A stretch of 64,000 nucleotides of DNA from Clostridium sp. BJN0013 (GTDB taxonomy: Bacteria > Bacillota > Clostridia > Clostridiales > Clostridiaceae). A program made the position numbers and the translations under genes. Under the pieces are notes generated by a model that had not been told where the DNA came from, searched no databases, and worked only from the letters and a program-made list of their open reading frames with translations. The DNA lies in contig NZ_CP162495.1 of assembly GCF_040939125.1 (NCBI RefSeq), forward strand, positions 1,736,001 to 1,800,000, given 5' to 3'. Of this stretch, positions 8,200 to 17,367 are shown in pieces. The stretch's first letter is position 1. Each line of letters starts with the position of its first letter.

Positions 8200-8893
8200 G
8201 TCTATATGAAAACCACCTGCTATGCAGGTGTGTTCAGAATAGCTTAAGCGGTGAACAAAAAACCTCACTTTGATAAAATAGAAGAGGTCTCGTCAACCAA
8301 ATCTATAATCAAAGGAGGTTTGCCCTAAATGGACAGTAATAGTTTATCACATACTAAATGGAGATGTAAATATCATGTAGTATTTTCACCCAAATATAGA
8401 AGAAAAGAAATATATGGAGAAAAAAGAAAAGAGATAGGAAAAATATTAAGGAAACTTTGTGAATGGAAAGGTGTAGAAATAATAGAGGCGAATGCATGTG
8501 AAGATCATATACATATGCTTTTATCGATACCACCAAAGACAAGTGTTTCAAGTTTTATGGGATTCTTGAAGGGAAAAAGTAGTCTAATGATATTTGAGAG
8601 ATTTTCAAATTTAAAATATAAATATGGAAATAGGCACTTTTGGTGCAGAGGATTCTATGTAGACACAGTTGGAAAAAATAAAAAAGCAATAGAAGAATAT
8701 ATAAGAAATCAACAGAAAGAAGATATGATCGCCGACCAAGTAAGTATGAAGGAATACATGGACCCTTTTAAGGGTAGCAAGTAACATAAATTGCGGCTGG
8801 CGAGATCTTTAAGATGCCTTGAGGCATAATGCTGGTAATGTGCCCTTATAGGGCTTAGGAAAAACCACCAGCTAAGCTGGTGGATATTTATTT
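8200..8893 (+). mobile_element. IS200/IS605-family insertion (tnpA only)
   Basis: The segment contains a single TnpA gene, with no tnpB, between subterminal hairpins: left arms 8214-8220/8224-8230 (CACCTGC-TAT-GCAGGTG) and right arms 8865-8872/8876-8883 (CCACCAGC-TAA-GCTGGTGG). Such hairpins are the recognition structures of HUH single-strand transposases. The exact cleavage points are not certain, so the outer limits are approximate. The element sits between the S-box terminator and the leader of islA. A decayed copy of its left region occurs at 21879-21956. Confidence 0.85.
8329..8784 (+). CDS. tnpA: IS200/IS605-type transposase TnpA
   Basis: A 151-residue HUH endonuclease of the Y1 type. 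It opens TKWRCKYHVVFSPKYRRKEIYG, has the metal-binding DHIHMLL motif (about residues 64-70), and the C-terminal helix EEYIRNQQ (about 123-130) carries the likely nucleophilic tyrosine. The length is normal, so the gene looks intact. AAAGGAGG lies about 11 bases upstream of the ATG. Confidence 0.93.
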   Translation: MDSNSLSHTKWRCKYHVVFSPKYRRKEIYGEKRKEIGKILRKLCEWKGVEIIEANACEDHIHMLLSIPPKTSVSSFMGFLKGKSSLMIFERFSNLKYKYGNRHFWCRGFYVDTVGKNKKAIEEYIRNQQKEDMIADQVSMKEYMDPFKGSK

Positions 8894-9010
8894 GGACTGA
8901 CTAGAAAACTAGAGATCAAATTTAATTTATTGTAAGTGTTTGTATGCTTGTAATAAGTTAAATTTGATCTCTAATTTTATAAACTTATTTCCAATTTGAA
9001 AATAAGTTTT
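8894..9010 (+). promoter_or_regulatory. Double stem-loop leader between the IS200 element and islA
   Basis: The first stem (arms 8910-8931 and 8952-8973) pairs over 22 bases with one mismatch. The second stem (8981-8990 and 9000-9009) is a perfect 10-bp hairpin. The block starts with GGACTGACTAGAAAACTAGAG, a sequence that recurs near 15235 and, weakly, at 22203, each time just after an S-box terminator or its remnant. It may be a second terminator or an RNA-stability element. A promoter for islA in 9040-9100 could not be fixed. Confidence 0.6.
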
Positions 9011-9123
9011 AATTATGAAAGATATGAATACAGTAAAGTAAATAATGAAAATTGACTTAGGAACAGTTAAACAGATTTTATACTTTAAATATGATATGAA
9101 TTGGGTGGAAAGGAGATAATAAT

Positions 9124-11601
9124 ATGCCAAATGTAATTTTATCACCTCAAGAAGAAAAAATACAAGATGAAGCAAAGGGAAAAGTTAATAAGTATGCCGA
9201 TAAGAGGGTATTTAAGATTTTAAAAGGATTTGAAAGAAGTAAACCTCGTATTGATATTGAAAGAGCAAAATATTTTACCGAGTCATTTAAACAGACGGAA
9301 GGTCAACCGCTTATTTTAAGATGGTCAAAAGCATTGAAACACATTGCAGAAAATATAACTGTATATATTGACAATGCTCAGCTTATTGTTGGTAGAGCAG
9401 GGTATCAAGGAAGATATGGGCTTTTATATCCAGAACTTGACGGAGATTTTTTAGATCTTGCAATAAGGGAATTACCTAATAGAGTACAGTCGCCTTTTAA
9501 TATTTCTAAAGAAGATACTGAAGTTGTAATAGAAGATATTGCACCTTATTGGAAAGGAAAAACTTTTCATGAAGATTTAGCGAAAACTCTTCCTGAAGAA
9601 ACATTAAAACTAACTTATGATCCTAAAGATACATTGAAATCCAGATTTATAGTTAATGAGACGGCATCTTTTAGATCTTCAATACAGTGGGTACATGATT
9701 ACGAAAAAGTATTAAAAATAGGATTTAAAGGTATAAAGGAAAGTGCGGAAGAAAAATTGAAAGAACTTGATCCATTAAGTCCTGTTGATAATACAGAAAA
9801 GAAACCTTTTCTTGAAGCTGTAATAAACGTGAGTGAGGCAATTATAATTTGGGCGAGAAGATATTCTAAACTTGCTGCAGAAAAAGCATTAGACGAAAAA
9901 AATCCTGTGAGAAAGCGTGAATTATTAAAGATAGCAGAAATATGTGCATGGGTACCTGAAAATCCTTCCCGTAATTTTTATGAGGCTGTACAATCACAAT
10001 GGTTTACTCAGATGTTTTCTAGAATCGAACAGAAAACGGGAACTGTAATTTCTAATGGAAGAATGGATCAATATCTTTACCCATATTATAAAAAAGATAT
10101 AGAAAAAGGAAATATAGCGGATGAAGGGGCAAGAGAGTTACTTGAATGTGTATGGGTTGCAATGGCACAGTTTATAGATCTTTATATATCACCAACAGGC
10201 GGAGCATTTAATGAAGGGTATGCACATTGGGAAGCAGTAACTATAGGTGGACAGACAAAAGAGGGCATGGATGCCACAAATGAATTGACATACCTATTCT
10301 TAGAATCAAAAAGAGAATTTCCATTAAATTATCCTGATCTTGCTGCAAGAATTCATTCAAGTTCACCAGAACGTTATTTATATGAAGTTTCGGAAACTAT
10401 AAAAGAAGGAGCTGGATTTCCTAAATTGATCAATGATGAGGAAGTAATTCCATTGCTTATATCTAAAGGGGCTAATTTTGAAGAAGCTTATGATTATGCA
10501 GTTTCGGGTTGTACAGAATGCAGAATGCCAAACAGGGATACTTATACAAGCCCTTGTGCATATATAAATTTTGCAGCAGCAGTTGAAATGGTTCTTTATA
10601 ATGGTAGGATGAAGCTTTATGGCGATGAAGTTATAGGACTTGAGACTGGAGATCCGAGAGATTTTAAAACTTGGAAAGATTTTTGGAATGCATATATAGC
10701 TCAGCAAACTAACTTTTTAAAGCATGCTTTTATACAACAATATGCCATAATAAATCTTAGACCTAAACATTTTGCAACACCTCTTGGTTCAGCATTGCAT
10801 GATCTATGTATGAAAAATTTAAAAGATCTCCATGAACCACATATAGATGGCGGCATTGATCTTGGGTATTTTGAATTTATAGGATATGGTACAGTTGTTG
10901 ATTCTTTGGCAGCTATTAAAAAAGTTGTTTATGAAGACAAAAGAATAACTATGGATGATCTTATAGATGCAATTTCTTCGAATTTTGAAAGTAAAGAAGC
11001 CATAAGACAGATTCTCATTAATGCACCAAGTTATGGAAATGACGATCCATATGCAGACTCCATTGCTAAAGAACTTGATAGGGAAGCTCTTAAATTTACA
11101 AAGAGGTATTCTAAGGAATTAGGTGTGTATCTTGATTTAAGATATGTACCATTTACATCACATGTACCTTTTGGAAAAGTTGTTAGTGCGACTCCAAATG
11201 GAAGAAAAGCATGGACACCACTTTCAGATGGTTCCTCTGCATCACAGGGAGCAGATATAAATGGACCTACGGCTGTACTTCTTTCAAATTATAGCTCTAA
11301 AAATTATAACTATAAGGAGAGGGCATCAAGACTTTTGAATATAAAGTTAAGTCCCTCCTGTGTTAAAGGAGAAGAAGGTACTAAAAAACTTATATCCTTT
11401 ATAAGAACATGGTGTGATTTAAAATTGTGGCATTTGCAATTTAATATTATAAATAGGCAAACACTTTTAAATGCTCAGGAAGATCCTGAAAAGTATAGTA
11501 ATTTATTGGTGAGAGTAGCAGGGTATAGTGCATATTTTGTAGAGCTATCAAAGGAGCTTCAAGATGATATAATAGCAAGGAATGAACATGAAAATTTATA
11601 A
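9124..11601 (+). CDS. islA: Isethionate sulfite-lyase, glycyl-radical enzyme (IslA)
   Basis: An 825-residue glycyl-radical enzyme. The radical glycine is G800 in RVAGYSAYF near the C-terminus; the catalytic thiyl cysteine is C463 and the partner glutamate E465 in SGCTE. The residues I recall for the Desulfovibrio isethionate lyase active site (R189, Q193, W374, C468, E470, R678, F682, G805) all have counterparts here at a constant offset of five: R184, Q188, W369, C463, E465, R673, F677, G800. The enzyme should cleave isethionate to acetaldehyde and sulfite in the cytoplasm. An AAAGGAGA site precedes the ATG. Its activase and a sulfonate transporter follow directly. With an S-box upstream, the released sulfite is most likely for assimilation rather than respiration. 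A related sulfonate such as DHPS is the main alternative substrate. Confidence 0.88.
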   Translation: MPNVILSPQEEKIQDEAKGKVNKYADKRVFKILKGFERSKPRIDIERAKYFTESFKQTEGQPLILRWSKALKHIAENITVYIDNAQLIVGRAGYQGRYGLLYPELDGDFLDLAIRELPNRVQSPFNISKEDTEVVIEDIAPYWKGKTFHEDLAKTLPEETLKLTYDPKDTLKSRFIVNETASFRSSIQWVHDYEKVLKIGFKGIKESAEEKLKELDPLSPVDNTEKKPFLEAVINVSEAIIIWARRYSKLAAEKALDEKNPVRKRELLKIAEICAWVPENPSRNFYEAVQSQWFTQMFSRIEQKTGTVISNGRMDQYLYPYYKKDIEKGNIADEGARELLECVWVAMAQFIDLYISPTGGAFNEGYAHWEAVTIGGQTKEGMDATNELTYLFLESKREFPLNYPDLAARIHSSSPERYLYEVSETIKEGAGFPKLINDEEVIPLLISKGANFEEAYDYAVSGCTECRMPNRDTYTSPCAYINFAAAVEMVLYNGRMKLYGDEVIGLETGDPRDFKTWKDFWNAYIAQQTNFLKHAFIQQYAIINLRPKHFATPLGSALHDLCMKNLKDLHEPHIDGGIDLGYFEFIGYGTVVDSLAAIKKVVYEDKRITMDDLIDAISSNFESKEAIRQILINAPSYGNDDPYADSIAKELDREALKFTKRYSKELGVYLDLRYVPFTSHVPFGKVVSATPNGRKAWTPLSDGSSASQGADINGPTAVLLSNYSSKNYNYKERASRLLNIKLSPSCVKGEEGTKKLISFIRTWCDLKLWHLQFNIINRQTLLNAQEDPEKYSNLLVRVAGYSAYFVELSKELQDDIIARNEHENL

Positions 11602-11637
11602 TTAAAATGACTTTATATAAAGCTATGGAGGACTAAA

Positions 11638-12546
11638 ATGAATGAAACTAATAGAAATAATGATAAGGGCTGTGTTATTAATATCCAGCATTATTCCGTG
11701 CATGACGGTCCTGGTATTAGGACGCTGGTTTTTTTAAAGGGATGTCCTCTTAGGTGTAGATGGTGCAGTAATCCGGAATCTCAGAAAAGCAATCCAGAGT
11801 TAGCATGTAATTTAGATAAATGTATAGGCTGTACTGAATGTGGAAAATGTGTTGATATGTGCAAGTATAAGGCGATAAGGAAATCGAAGGATAAAGTAAT
11901 AGTAAATAGGAAATTGTGTACAGAGTGTTTTATTTGTAAAGATGTATGTCCATCGAAAGCTTTATTTGTGTTTGGAAAACTTATTACATCAAATGAGATA
12001 ATAAATATAGTAGAGAAAGATGTAGTATTTTATTCTAGATCTGGCGGAGGATTAACTATAAGTGGAGGTGAACCATTTAACCAACCATATTTTACAATTG
12101 AATTGCTAAAAAAGGCTAAGAAAAGAAGAATAGATACAGCTGTGGAAACTTGTGGATATGCTAAGTGGAGTATTTTAAAACAAGGATGTGAATTCTTAGA
12201 TACAATATTATTTGACATAAAATGTATGAATTCAGAAAAACATAAAAAATTTACAGGAGTAGATAATAAATTAATACTTGATAATTTCAATAAATTATGT
12301 ATACAATTTCCTAATAAGAAGAAAATTGTTAGAACGCCAATTATTCCGAAATTTAATGATTCTATTGAAGATATAGAGGAAATAGTCGATTTTCTAAAAA
12401 ATAGATCTAATGTAAAATATGAATTATTACCATATCATCGTTTGGGACAACCTAAATACAAATACATCGGAAAAGAGTATTTTATGGGGGATATAAAATT
12501 GGATAATCAAAAATTTGAAAAGCTAAAAAAAATAAGCAAATTATGA
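11638..12546 (+). CDS. islB: Glycyl-radical-enzyme activating enzyme (IslB)
   Basis: A 302-residue radical SAM activase. The SAM cluster motif is C36-x3-C40-x2-C43 (GCPLRCRWC). A two-cluster ferredoxin insert follows, with C62/C65/C68 (plus C71/C75) and C94/C97/C100/C104, typical of activases for CutC/IslA-type enzymes. The GGEPFNQP motif (about 142-149) also fits. It would install the glycyl radical on G800 of the preceding lyase, and lies 36 bases after it. Oxygen sensitivity is expected. Confidence 0.92.
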   Translation: MNETNRNNDKGCVINIQHYSVHDGPGIRTLVFLKGCPLRCRWCSNPESQKSNPELACNLDKCIGCTECGKCVDMCKYKAIRKSKDKVIVNRKLCTECFICKDVCPSKALFVFGKLITSNEIINIVEKDVVFYSRSGGGLTISGGEPFNQPYFTIELLKKAKKRRIDTAVETCGYAKWSILKQGCEFLDTILFDIKCMNSEKHKKFTGVDNKLILDNFNKLCIQFPNKKKIVRTPIIPKFNDSIEDIEEIVDFLKNRSNVKYELLPYHRLGQPKYKYIGKEYFMGDIKLDNQKFEKLKKISKL

Positions 12547-12574
12547 TGAATAATTGATAAGGAGAGCTTGTTTG

Positions 12575-13330
12575 ATGCATAAGATAAAAGATTTTTATAA
12601 AATTGTAGAATATTTAATCTTACCAGTAACTGTGCTAATAGTTTGGCAAATACTTTTTAAAACTGGTTTGGTAAACCCTATATTATTGCTAGGACCTGGA
12701 AAAGTATGGCATTCATTTATAAATCTCATAGAAGCAGGAACTTTATATAAAAATATAGGTATGAGTATTCTCAGGGTATTAGAAGGTTTTTTGATAGCTT
12801 CTGTAAGTGGAATATTTTTAGGTATAATAGTGGGTTTGTCAAAACATTTTGATAGGATAACAAATATTGTGATTCAAATTATCAGGCCCATACCTCCAAT
12901 TGCTTGGATACCTCTTGCTATACTTTGGTTTGGAATAGGAGAAAATTCGAAAATATATATAATTTTATTAGGTGCGTTTTTCCCTATTTTTACAAATGTT
13001 GTTGAAGGCATACATCGAGTTGACAAGAAATTAATTGAGGTAGCTTATGTTCTTGAAATACCAAAAGGGAAATTTATAAGAAAAGTTATAATGCCGTCAT
13101 CTCTACCATTTATAATGACGGGAATACGATTGGGATTAAGTGGTGCATGGATGTGTGTAGTGGCTGCTGAACTTATAGCATCTACAAGTGGTGTTGGATA
13201 CATGATTTCTGATGCAAGGCAGCTTTCTCAAACGGATGTTGTAATTGTTGGAATGCTTATAATAGGTGTTATTGGAAAAACGATGGATGTCTTACTTTTA
13301 AAACTTCAAAGAAGCTTAGTAAAGTGGTAA
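12575..13330 (+). CDS. ssuC: Sulfonate ABC transporter permease (SsuC/TauC family), first copy
   Basis: About 251 residues with about six membrane segments and the permease EAA-type loop (VAYVLEIPKGKFIRKVIMPSSLPFI). The motif RPIPPIAWIPLAILWFGIG is characteristic of SsuC/TauC. The start is placed at ATG 12575, nine bases after AAGGAGA, rather than at the TTG at 12554. It sits between islB and its ATPase. By context the cargo is likely isethionate or taurine, but the family also moves alkylsulfonates, so the symbol marks the family only. Confidence 0.85.
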   Translation: MHKIKDFYKIVEYLILPVTVLIVWQILFKTGLVNPILLLGPGKVWHSFINLIEAGTLYKNIGMSILRVLEGFLIASVSGIFLGIIVGLSKHFDRITNIVIQIIRPIPPIAWIPLAILWFGIGENSKIYIILLGAFFPIFTNVVEGIHRVDKKLIEVAYVLEIPKGKFIRKVIMPSSLPFIMTGIRLGLSGAWMCVVAAELIASTSGVGYMISDARQLSQTDVVIVGMLIIGVIGKTMDVLLLKLQRSLVKW

Positions 13331-13359
13331 TTATAAATATTGTGATTTAGGGAGTAAAT

Positions 13360-14148
13360 ATGAATATGGATAAATTAACAGAAGATAGAATTTTAATTAG
13401 AAATTTGAATAAAAAGTTTGTTATAAATAGAAAAAGTGTTCCTGTACTTGAAAATATTAATTTACATGTGGAAAAAAGCCAATTTATCAGTATAATAGGA
13501 AGCAGTGGTTGTGGTAAAAGTACACTTCTTCGTATAATTGCTGGACTTGACAATGATTATGAAGGAACTGTTGAAATGGATGGGGAAAAAATATTGAAAC
13601 CAAGTTTAAAAATAGGGATAGTTTTTCAGGAACATAGACTTTTCCCCTGGTTTACTGTAAGTGAAAATATATCTTTTGGATTACGGGATAAATCCTATAG
13701 CGAGAAAAAAGAAATAGTTAAGCAACATTTAGAATTGGTTGGATTATCAGGATTTGAAGATGCTTATCCATCCCAACTTTCAGGTGGAATGTCACAAAGG
13801 GTTTCTATAGCGAGAGCATTAGCTAATAATCCTGAAATACTTTTAATGGATGAACCATTTGGTGCCTTAGATGCACTTACTAGAATTCAGATGCAAGAAC
13901 AATGTTTAAAAATTTGGGAAACAAAAAAAATTACAATAATATTTGTAACTCACGATATTGATGAGGCAGTATATTTAGGAGACAAAGTTATAGTTATGTC
14001 GCAGAGGCCAGGAAGAATAAAAAAAGTAATACCGATAAAAGTTAAAAGGCCAAGAGATAGAAATAGTTATGATTTTTTAGAGATAAGAAAGTTAATATAT
14101 GAAGAATTTTTTTCTGATCAAAAAGAAATAGTTAATTATGTAATTTAA
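13360..14148 (+). CDS. ssuB: Sulfonate ABC transporter ATPase (SsuB/TauB family), first copy
   Basis: A 262-residue ABC ATPase. Walker A is GSSGCGKST (about 47-55), the signature is LSGGMSQR, and Walker B is LLMDEPFGALDALTR, followed by the switch histidine in VTHDIDEA. The P-x-R-x-x-P-W-type Q-loop (FQEHRLFPWFTV) is typical of nitrate/sulfonate importers. It energises the permease 30 bases upstream. Confidence 0.9.
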   Translation: MNMDKLTEDRILIRNLNKKFVINRKSVPVLENINLHVEKSQFISIIGSSGCGKSTLLRIIAGLDNDYEGTVEMDGEKILKPSLKIGIVFQEHRLFPWFTVSENISFGLRDKSYSEKKEIVKQHLELVGLSGFEDAYPSQLSGGMSQRVSIARALANNPEILLMDEPFGALDALTRIQMQEQCLKIWETKKITIIFVTHDIDEAVYLGDKVIVMSQRPGRIKKVIPIKVKRPRDRNSYDFLEIRKLIYEEFFSDQKEIVNYVI

Positions 14149-14172
14149 GATTAATAAAAAGGAGACAATTAA

Positions 14173-15174
14173 ATGTTAAAAATGAGAAATAAGATAATGG
14201 TAATAATTATGGCTTTATTGATCATTCCGATTTCAGGATGTAGTAATAATGATAATAACAATAGTTCTTCAGGGGTTAAAGTTAAAGAAATTAGAATAGC
14301 AACTCAACCTATACCGAATTACGCACCAGTTTTTGTAGCTAAACAAAAGAAATGGATTGAACAGGATATGGCAAAAGTTGGAGTCAAAGTAAAATGGACA
14401 TCATTTTTATCGGGTCCACCAGAAAATGAATCATTAGCTTCTGGAAATCAGGACATTGGAATGATGGGAGACTCACCAGCTTTTATAGGAAAATCTGCGG
14501 GACAGGATACAAGTATTATTGCATCTAGTTCTATAGGTCCTAAAGCACTAGCTATAATGGTATCTAAAGATTCTAAAATTACTTCGCCAAAACAATTGAA
14601 GGGTAAAAAAGTAGCTGTAGTAAAAGGATCATATGCTCATCACCTTTTATACCTTGTTTTAAAAAATAACAATATGACTAGTGATGATGTACAACTTGTA
14701 AATATGGACACTAACGGAGATATAAGTTCTGCTATTGCAAGCAAGAGTATTGACGCAGGTGCAGTATGGGAACCTACTATAACGCAAATGGAAGACAAAG
14801 GTACAGGAAAAGTTTTGATTGATGGTACGGGAATAAAACTTGGGATATGTATTTATGTAGTTAGAAATGAGTTTGCAAAACAAAATCCAGAATTAGTTAA
14901 GATATTTTTGAAGAATATACAAAAAGGAGCTGAATTTGCAAAACAAAATTTAAGTGAAACTACAAAAATTATAAGTAGTGAGGTGAATTTAACACAAAAT
15001 CAGCTTATTAAAGTTTTACCTAAATATGATTTTAACCCTAATTTAACAGCTGATGATATTACAGAACTTAAAAAGACGGAGAAGTTTATGAAAGGAGCTA
15101 ATTTAATTACAACTTCAGTAGATGTTGATAAATTTGTAAACAAAGATTATTTAAAAGAAGCAGGAATTAAATAG
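14173..15174 (+). CDS. ssuA: Sulfonate-binding lipoprotein (SsuA/TauA family), first copy
   Basis: A 333-residue periplasmic-binding-type protein anchored as a lipoprotein: basic start, hydrophobic stretch, lipobox ISGC with the cysteine near residue 23. The mature part has the NMT1/TauA-type pattern (IRIATQPIPNYAPVFVAKQKKW; LASGNQDIGMMGDSPAFIGKSAG; LKGKKVAVVKGSYAH). It would capture the sulfonate outside the membrane for the preceding permease and ATPase. AAAAGGAGA precedes the ATG. It ends the islA operon. Confidence 0.87.
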   Translation: MLKMRNKIMVIIMALLIIPISGCSNNDNNNSSSGVKVKEIRIATQPIPNYAPVFVAKQKKWIEQDMAKVGVKVKWTSFLSGPPENESLASGNQDIGMMGDSPAFIGKSAGQDTSIIASSSIGPKALAIMVSKDSKITSPKQLKGKKVAVVKGSYAHHLLYLVLKNNNMTSDDVQLVNMDTNGDISSAIASKSIDAGAVWEPTITQMEDKGTGKVLIDGTGIKLGICIYVVRNEFAKQNPELVKIFLKNIQKGAEFAKQNLSETTKIISSEVNLTQNQLIKVLPKYDFNPNLTADDITELKKTEKFMKGANLITTSVDVDKFVNKDYLKEAGIK

Positions 15175-15184
15175 TATGATTTAA

Positions 15185-15321
15185 GACTGGTTTCTCCATA
15201 GGAAGTTTTTTACTGCAAATTTAATATTTTAGTTGGCTGACTGGAAAACTAGAGGTCAAGTTGAATTTATTATAAAGAGATAATATTTATTCTTTATAAC
15301 AAAATTGAACTTGACCTTTTA
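15185..15321 (+). promoter_or_regulatory. Remnant S-box terminator arm plus long stem-loop
   Basis: At about 15188-15212 the sequence CTGGTTTCTCCATAGGAAGT plus T-run resembles the right half of the other S-box terminators, but the aptamer and the left arm are missing. Then comes the recurring GGCTGACTGGAAAACTAGAGG block, leading into a long imperfect hairpin with arms about 15251-15278 and 15291-15320. The next operon therefore appears to have lost its SAM sensor. The stretch 15322-15466 shows only AT-rich sequence. Confidence 0.6.
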
Positions 15322-15466
15322 TTATTGAATTTATTGTACAGTATTTAGATAATACAAATATGATTTTGTAAAATTTTTACCCAAATATTAAAAAGTATAG
15401 GATAAATGGTTTTGAAAAGCAGAGATTAAAAATAAAACTAAAGATTGGATGGTGAAAGTGAATTAA

Positions 15467-15946
15467 ATGTGGAAAGAGCATGATGACATTGTTATAAAAA
15501 GGGCATCAAAAAAAGATATATCATTAATACTTCAATTTAGAAAATTTTTGTTTGAGGAAACTGGATTTTTAGATGATTTTTACATAGAAAATATTAAAGA
15601 AGAAACTACAAACTTTTATATACAGCAATATAGTAAAAATAAAATGCAACATTTTATTGCTTATAGTTCAGAAGGAAAAGCAATTTGTGTTGCTGGTTCT
15701 TTGATAAAAAATGATTTTCCATATTTATTATTTAAACCTGGGTTTTATGGATGGATAGTTGATGTTTATACATTGCCGGAATTCAGAAAAAGGGGATTGG
15801 CATCAAGATTACTGAATTTAAATATACAATGGATTAAATCAAAAGGAGCAAATGAAATACAATTGTTGGCATTTAGCAAGGAGGCAATCAGAATATACAG
15901 AGATGCAGGTTTTGAGGATGTAAATATAATGAAATTGAAAATATAA
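15467..15946 (+). CDS. GNAT-family N-acetyltransferase
   Basis: A 159-residue Gcn5-type acetyltransferase. The acetyl-CoA binding region is visible as VDVYTLPEFRKRGLASRLLNL (about 105-125; the R-x-x-G-x-A/G pattern is RKRGLA), followed by the late motif AIRIYRDAGFE. It is the first gene of the second sulfonate operon, 26 bases before the aminotransferase. The acceptor is unknown. An amino-sulfonate such as taurine is conceivable from context only. Confidence 0.8.
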   Translation: MWKEHDDIVIKRASKKDISLILQFRKFLFEETGFLDDFYIENIKEETTNFYIQQYSKNKMQHFIAYSSEGKAICVAGSLIKNDFPYLLFKPGFYGWIVDVYTLPEFRKRGLASRLLNLNIQWIKSKGANEIQLLAFSKEAIRIYRDAGFEDVNIMKLKI

Positions 15947-15971
15947 ATAAAGAGAGAAGGAGAGTGGAATT

Positions 15972-17363
15972 ATGAAGGAAGAAAGGGACAGGAAAAACAA
16001 AAGTGAATTAGTTGAAGATGACATAAACTATTTATGGCATGGATTAACCCAATATAAAAAATCTAAGAAATATATACCTAAAATATATACTTATGGAAAA
16101 GGAGCTAGAATATTTGATATTGATGGTAAAAGCTATATAGATGGGGTATCAGGACTTTGGTGTGTAAATATTGGATATGGTCAGGAAAAGTTGAGTAAAG
16201 CCGCTTATAATCAGATGAATAATCTGCCGTATTATCCTTTGACAGCAAGTCATCTGCCGGCTATAGAACTTTCTAGAAAGATTAATAAGGAGCTTGGATA
16301 TAAAGCTAAACTGCACTATTCAAATAGTGGATCTGAGGCCAATGAAGTGGCATTTAAAATTGCGCGTCAATATCAAATTCAAAATAACAATCAGCTTAGG
16401 TATAAAGTCATTTCAAGATATAGGGCATATCATGGAAATACATTGGGAACATTAAGTGCCAGTGCGCAGGAAGGACGCAAATTTAAATATGAACCTCTGT
16501 TGTCAGGGTTTATAAAAATACATCCTCCATATTGTTACAGGTGTCCACATGGCAAAAAATATCCGAATTGTAATTTAGAATGTGCAGAAGAACTTTTACA
16601 AGTTATAAATTATGAAGGTGAAGATACTATAGCTGCTTTTATAGGTGAACCAATAATGTCTGGTGGAGGGGTAATTGTACCTCCAAATGAATATTGGAAT
16701 AGAATTTCAGAAATATGCAGGCAAAAAGGAGTTTTACTCATTTTTGATGAGGTTGTAAGTGGGTTTGGACGTACAGGGAAAATGTTTGGTTTCAAACACT
16801 GGAGTATAGAACCTGATATTATAACATTTGCAAAAGGATTGACAAGTGGATATCTTCCATTATCTGCAACTGCTGCTAAAGAGAATATATTTGATAAATT
16901 TACAAGTGACGATGATGAAACATCACAACTGAGGCATGTTAATACTTTTGGCGGACATCCTGCATCCTGTGCAGTGGCAATTGAAAATATAAACCTTATA
17001 AATGAATTAAATTTAGTAAAAAGAGCTGAAAAAAAAGGTGAGTATTTTATAGATAAATTGAAGGAATTGAGCAATCTGCCCATAGTTGGGGATATAAGAT
17101 ATAAGGGATTGTTTGTAGGAATAGAATTGGTAAAAGATAAAAAATTAAAAGTTCCTTTAGAAGAGAAATATTTGGGAAATTTAATTAAAGAAGCACAGGA
17201 GAGGGGTGTTATTGTAGGCAAGAATAGTACCACCGTACCAAATTACAGTAATGTTTTAATACTTGCTCCGCCGCTTGTAATTGAAAAAGGTGAACTGGAT
17301 ATAATAGCAAAAGTTTTAAAAAACTTATTGGAAAAATTATCTGATAAATTAAAAGAGAGGTAA
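15972..17363 (+). CDS. tpa: Class-III aminotransferase, taurine:pyruvate aminotransferase-like
   Basis: A 463-residue fold-type I PLP enzyme. The PLP lysine is K288 in FAKGLTSGYLP, with D259-E260 (IFDEVVSGFGRTG) and the SGSEANEVAFKIARQY region at 118-133. A cysteine group C188/C191/C200/C204 lies in an insert (HPPYCYRC). The residues LPYYPLTASHLP near the start resemble omega-amino acid and taurine transaminases. In this setting the likely reaction is taurine plus pyruvate to sulfoacetaldehyde plus alanine. No sulfoacetaldehyde reductase is present in the window, so isethionate formation would need an enzyme elsewhere. Other omega-amino acids are possible substrates. Confidence 0.7.
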   Translation: MKEERDRKNKSELVEDDINYLWHGLTQYKKSKKYIPKIYTYGKGARIFDIDGKSYIDGVSGLWCVNIGYGQEKLSKAAYNQMNNLPYYPLTASHLPAIELSRKINKELGYKAKLHYSNSGSEANEVAFKIARQYQIQNNNQLRYKVISRYRAYHGNTLGTLSASAQEGRKFKYEPLLSGFIKIHPPYCYRCPHGKKYPNCNLECAEELLQVINYEGEDTIAAFIGEPIMSGGGVIVPPNEYWNRISEICRQKGVLLIFDEVVSGFGRTGKMFGFKHWSIEPDIITFAKGLTSGYLPLSATAAKENIFDKFTSDDDETSQLRHVNTFGGHPASCAVAIENINLINELNLVKRAEKKGEYFIDKLKELSNLPIVGDIRYKGLFVGIELVKDKKLKVPLEEKYLGNLIKEAQERGVIVGKNSTTVPNYSNVLILAPPLVIEKGELDIIAKVLKNLLEKLSDKLKER

Positions 17364-17367
17364 ATTT

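Noticed and set aside
9124-11601. Choline trimethylamine-lyase, diol dehydratase or pyruvate formate-lyase as identity of the glycyl-radical enzyme
   Set aside because: The motif is SGCTE rather than GCVE or the double cysteine of PFL, and the full set of isethionate-lyase residues aligns at a constant offset.
16610-17233. Long minus-strand frame opposite the aminotransferase gene
   Set aside because: It is a shadow of the plus-strand gene, without ribosome site or family similarity.
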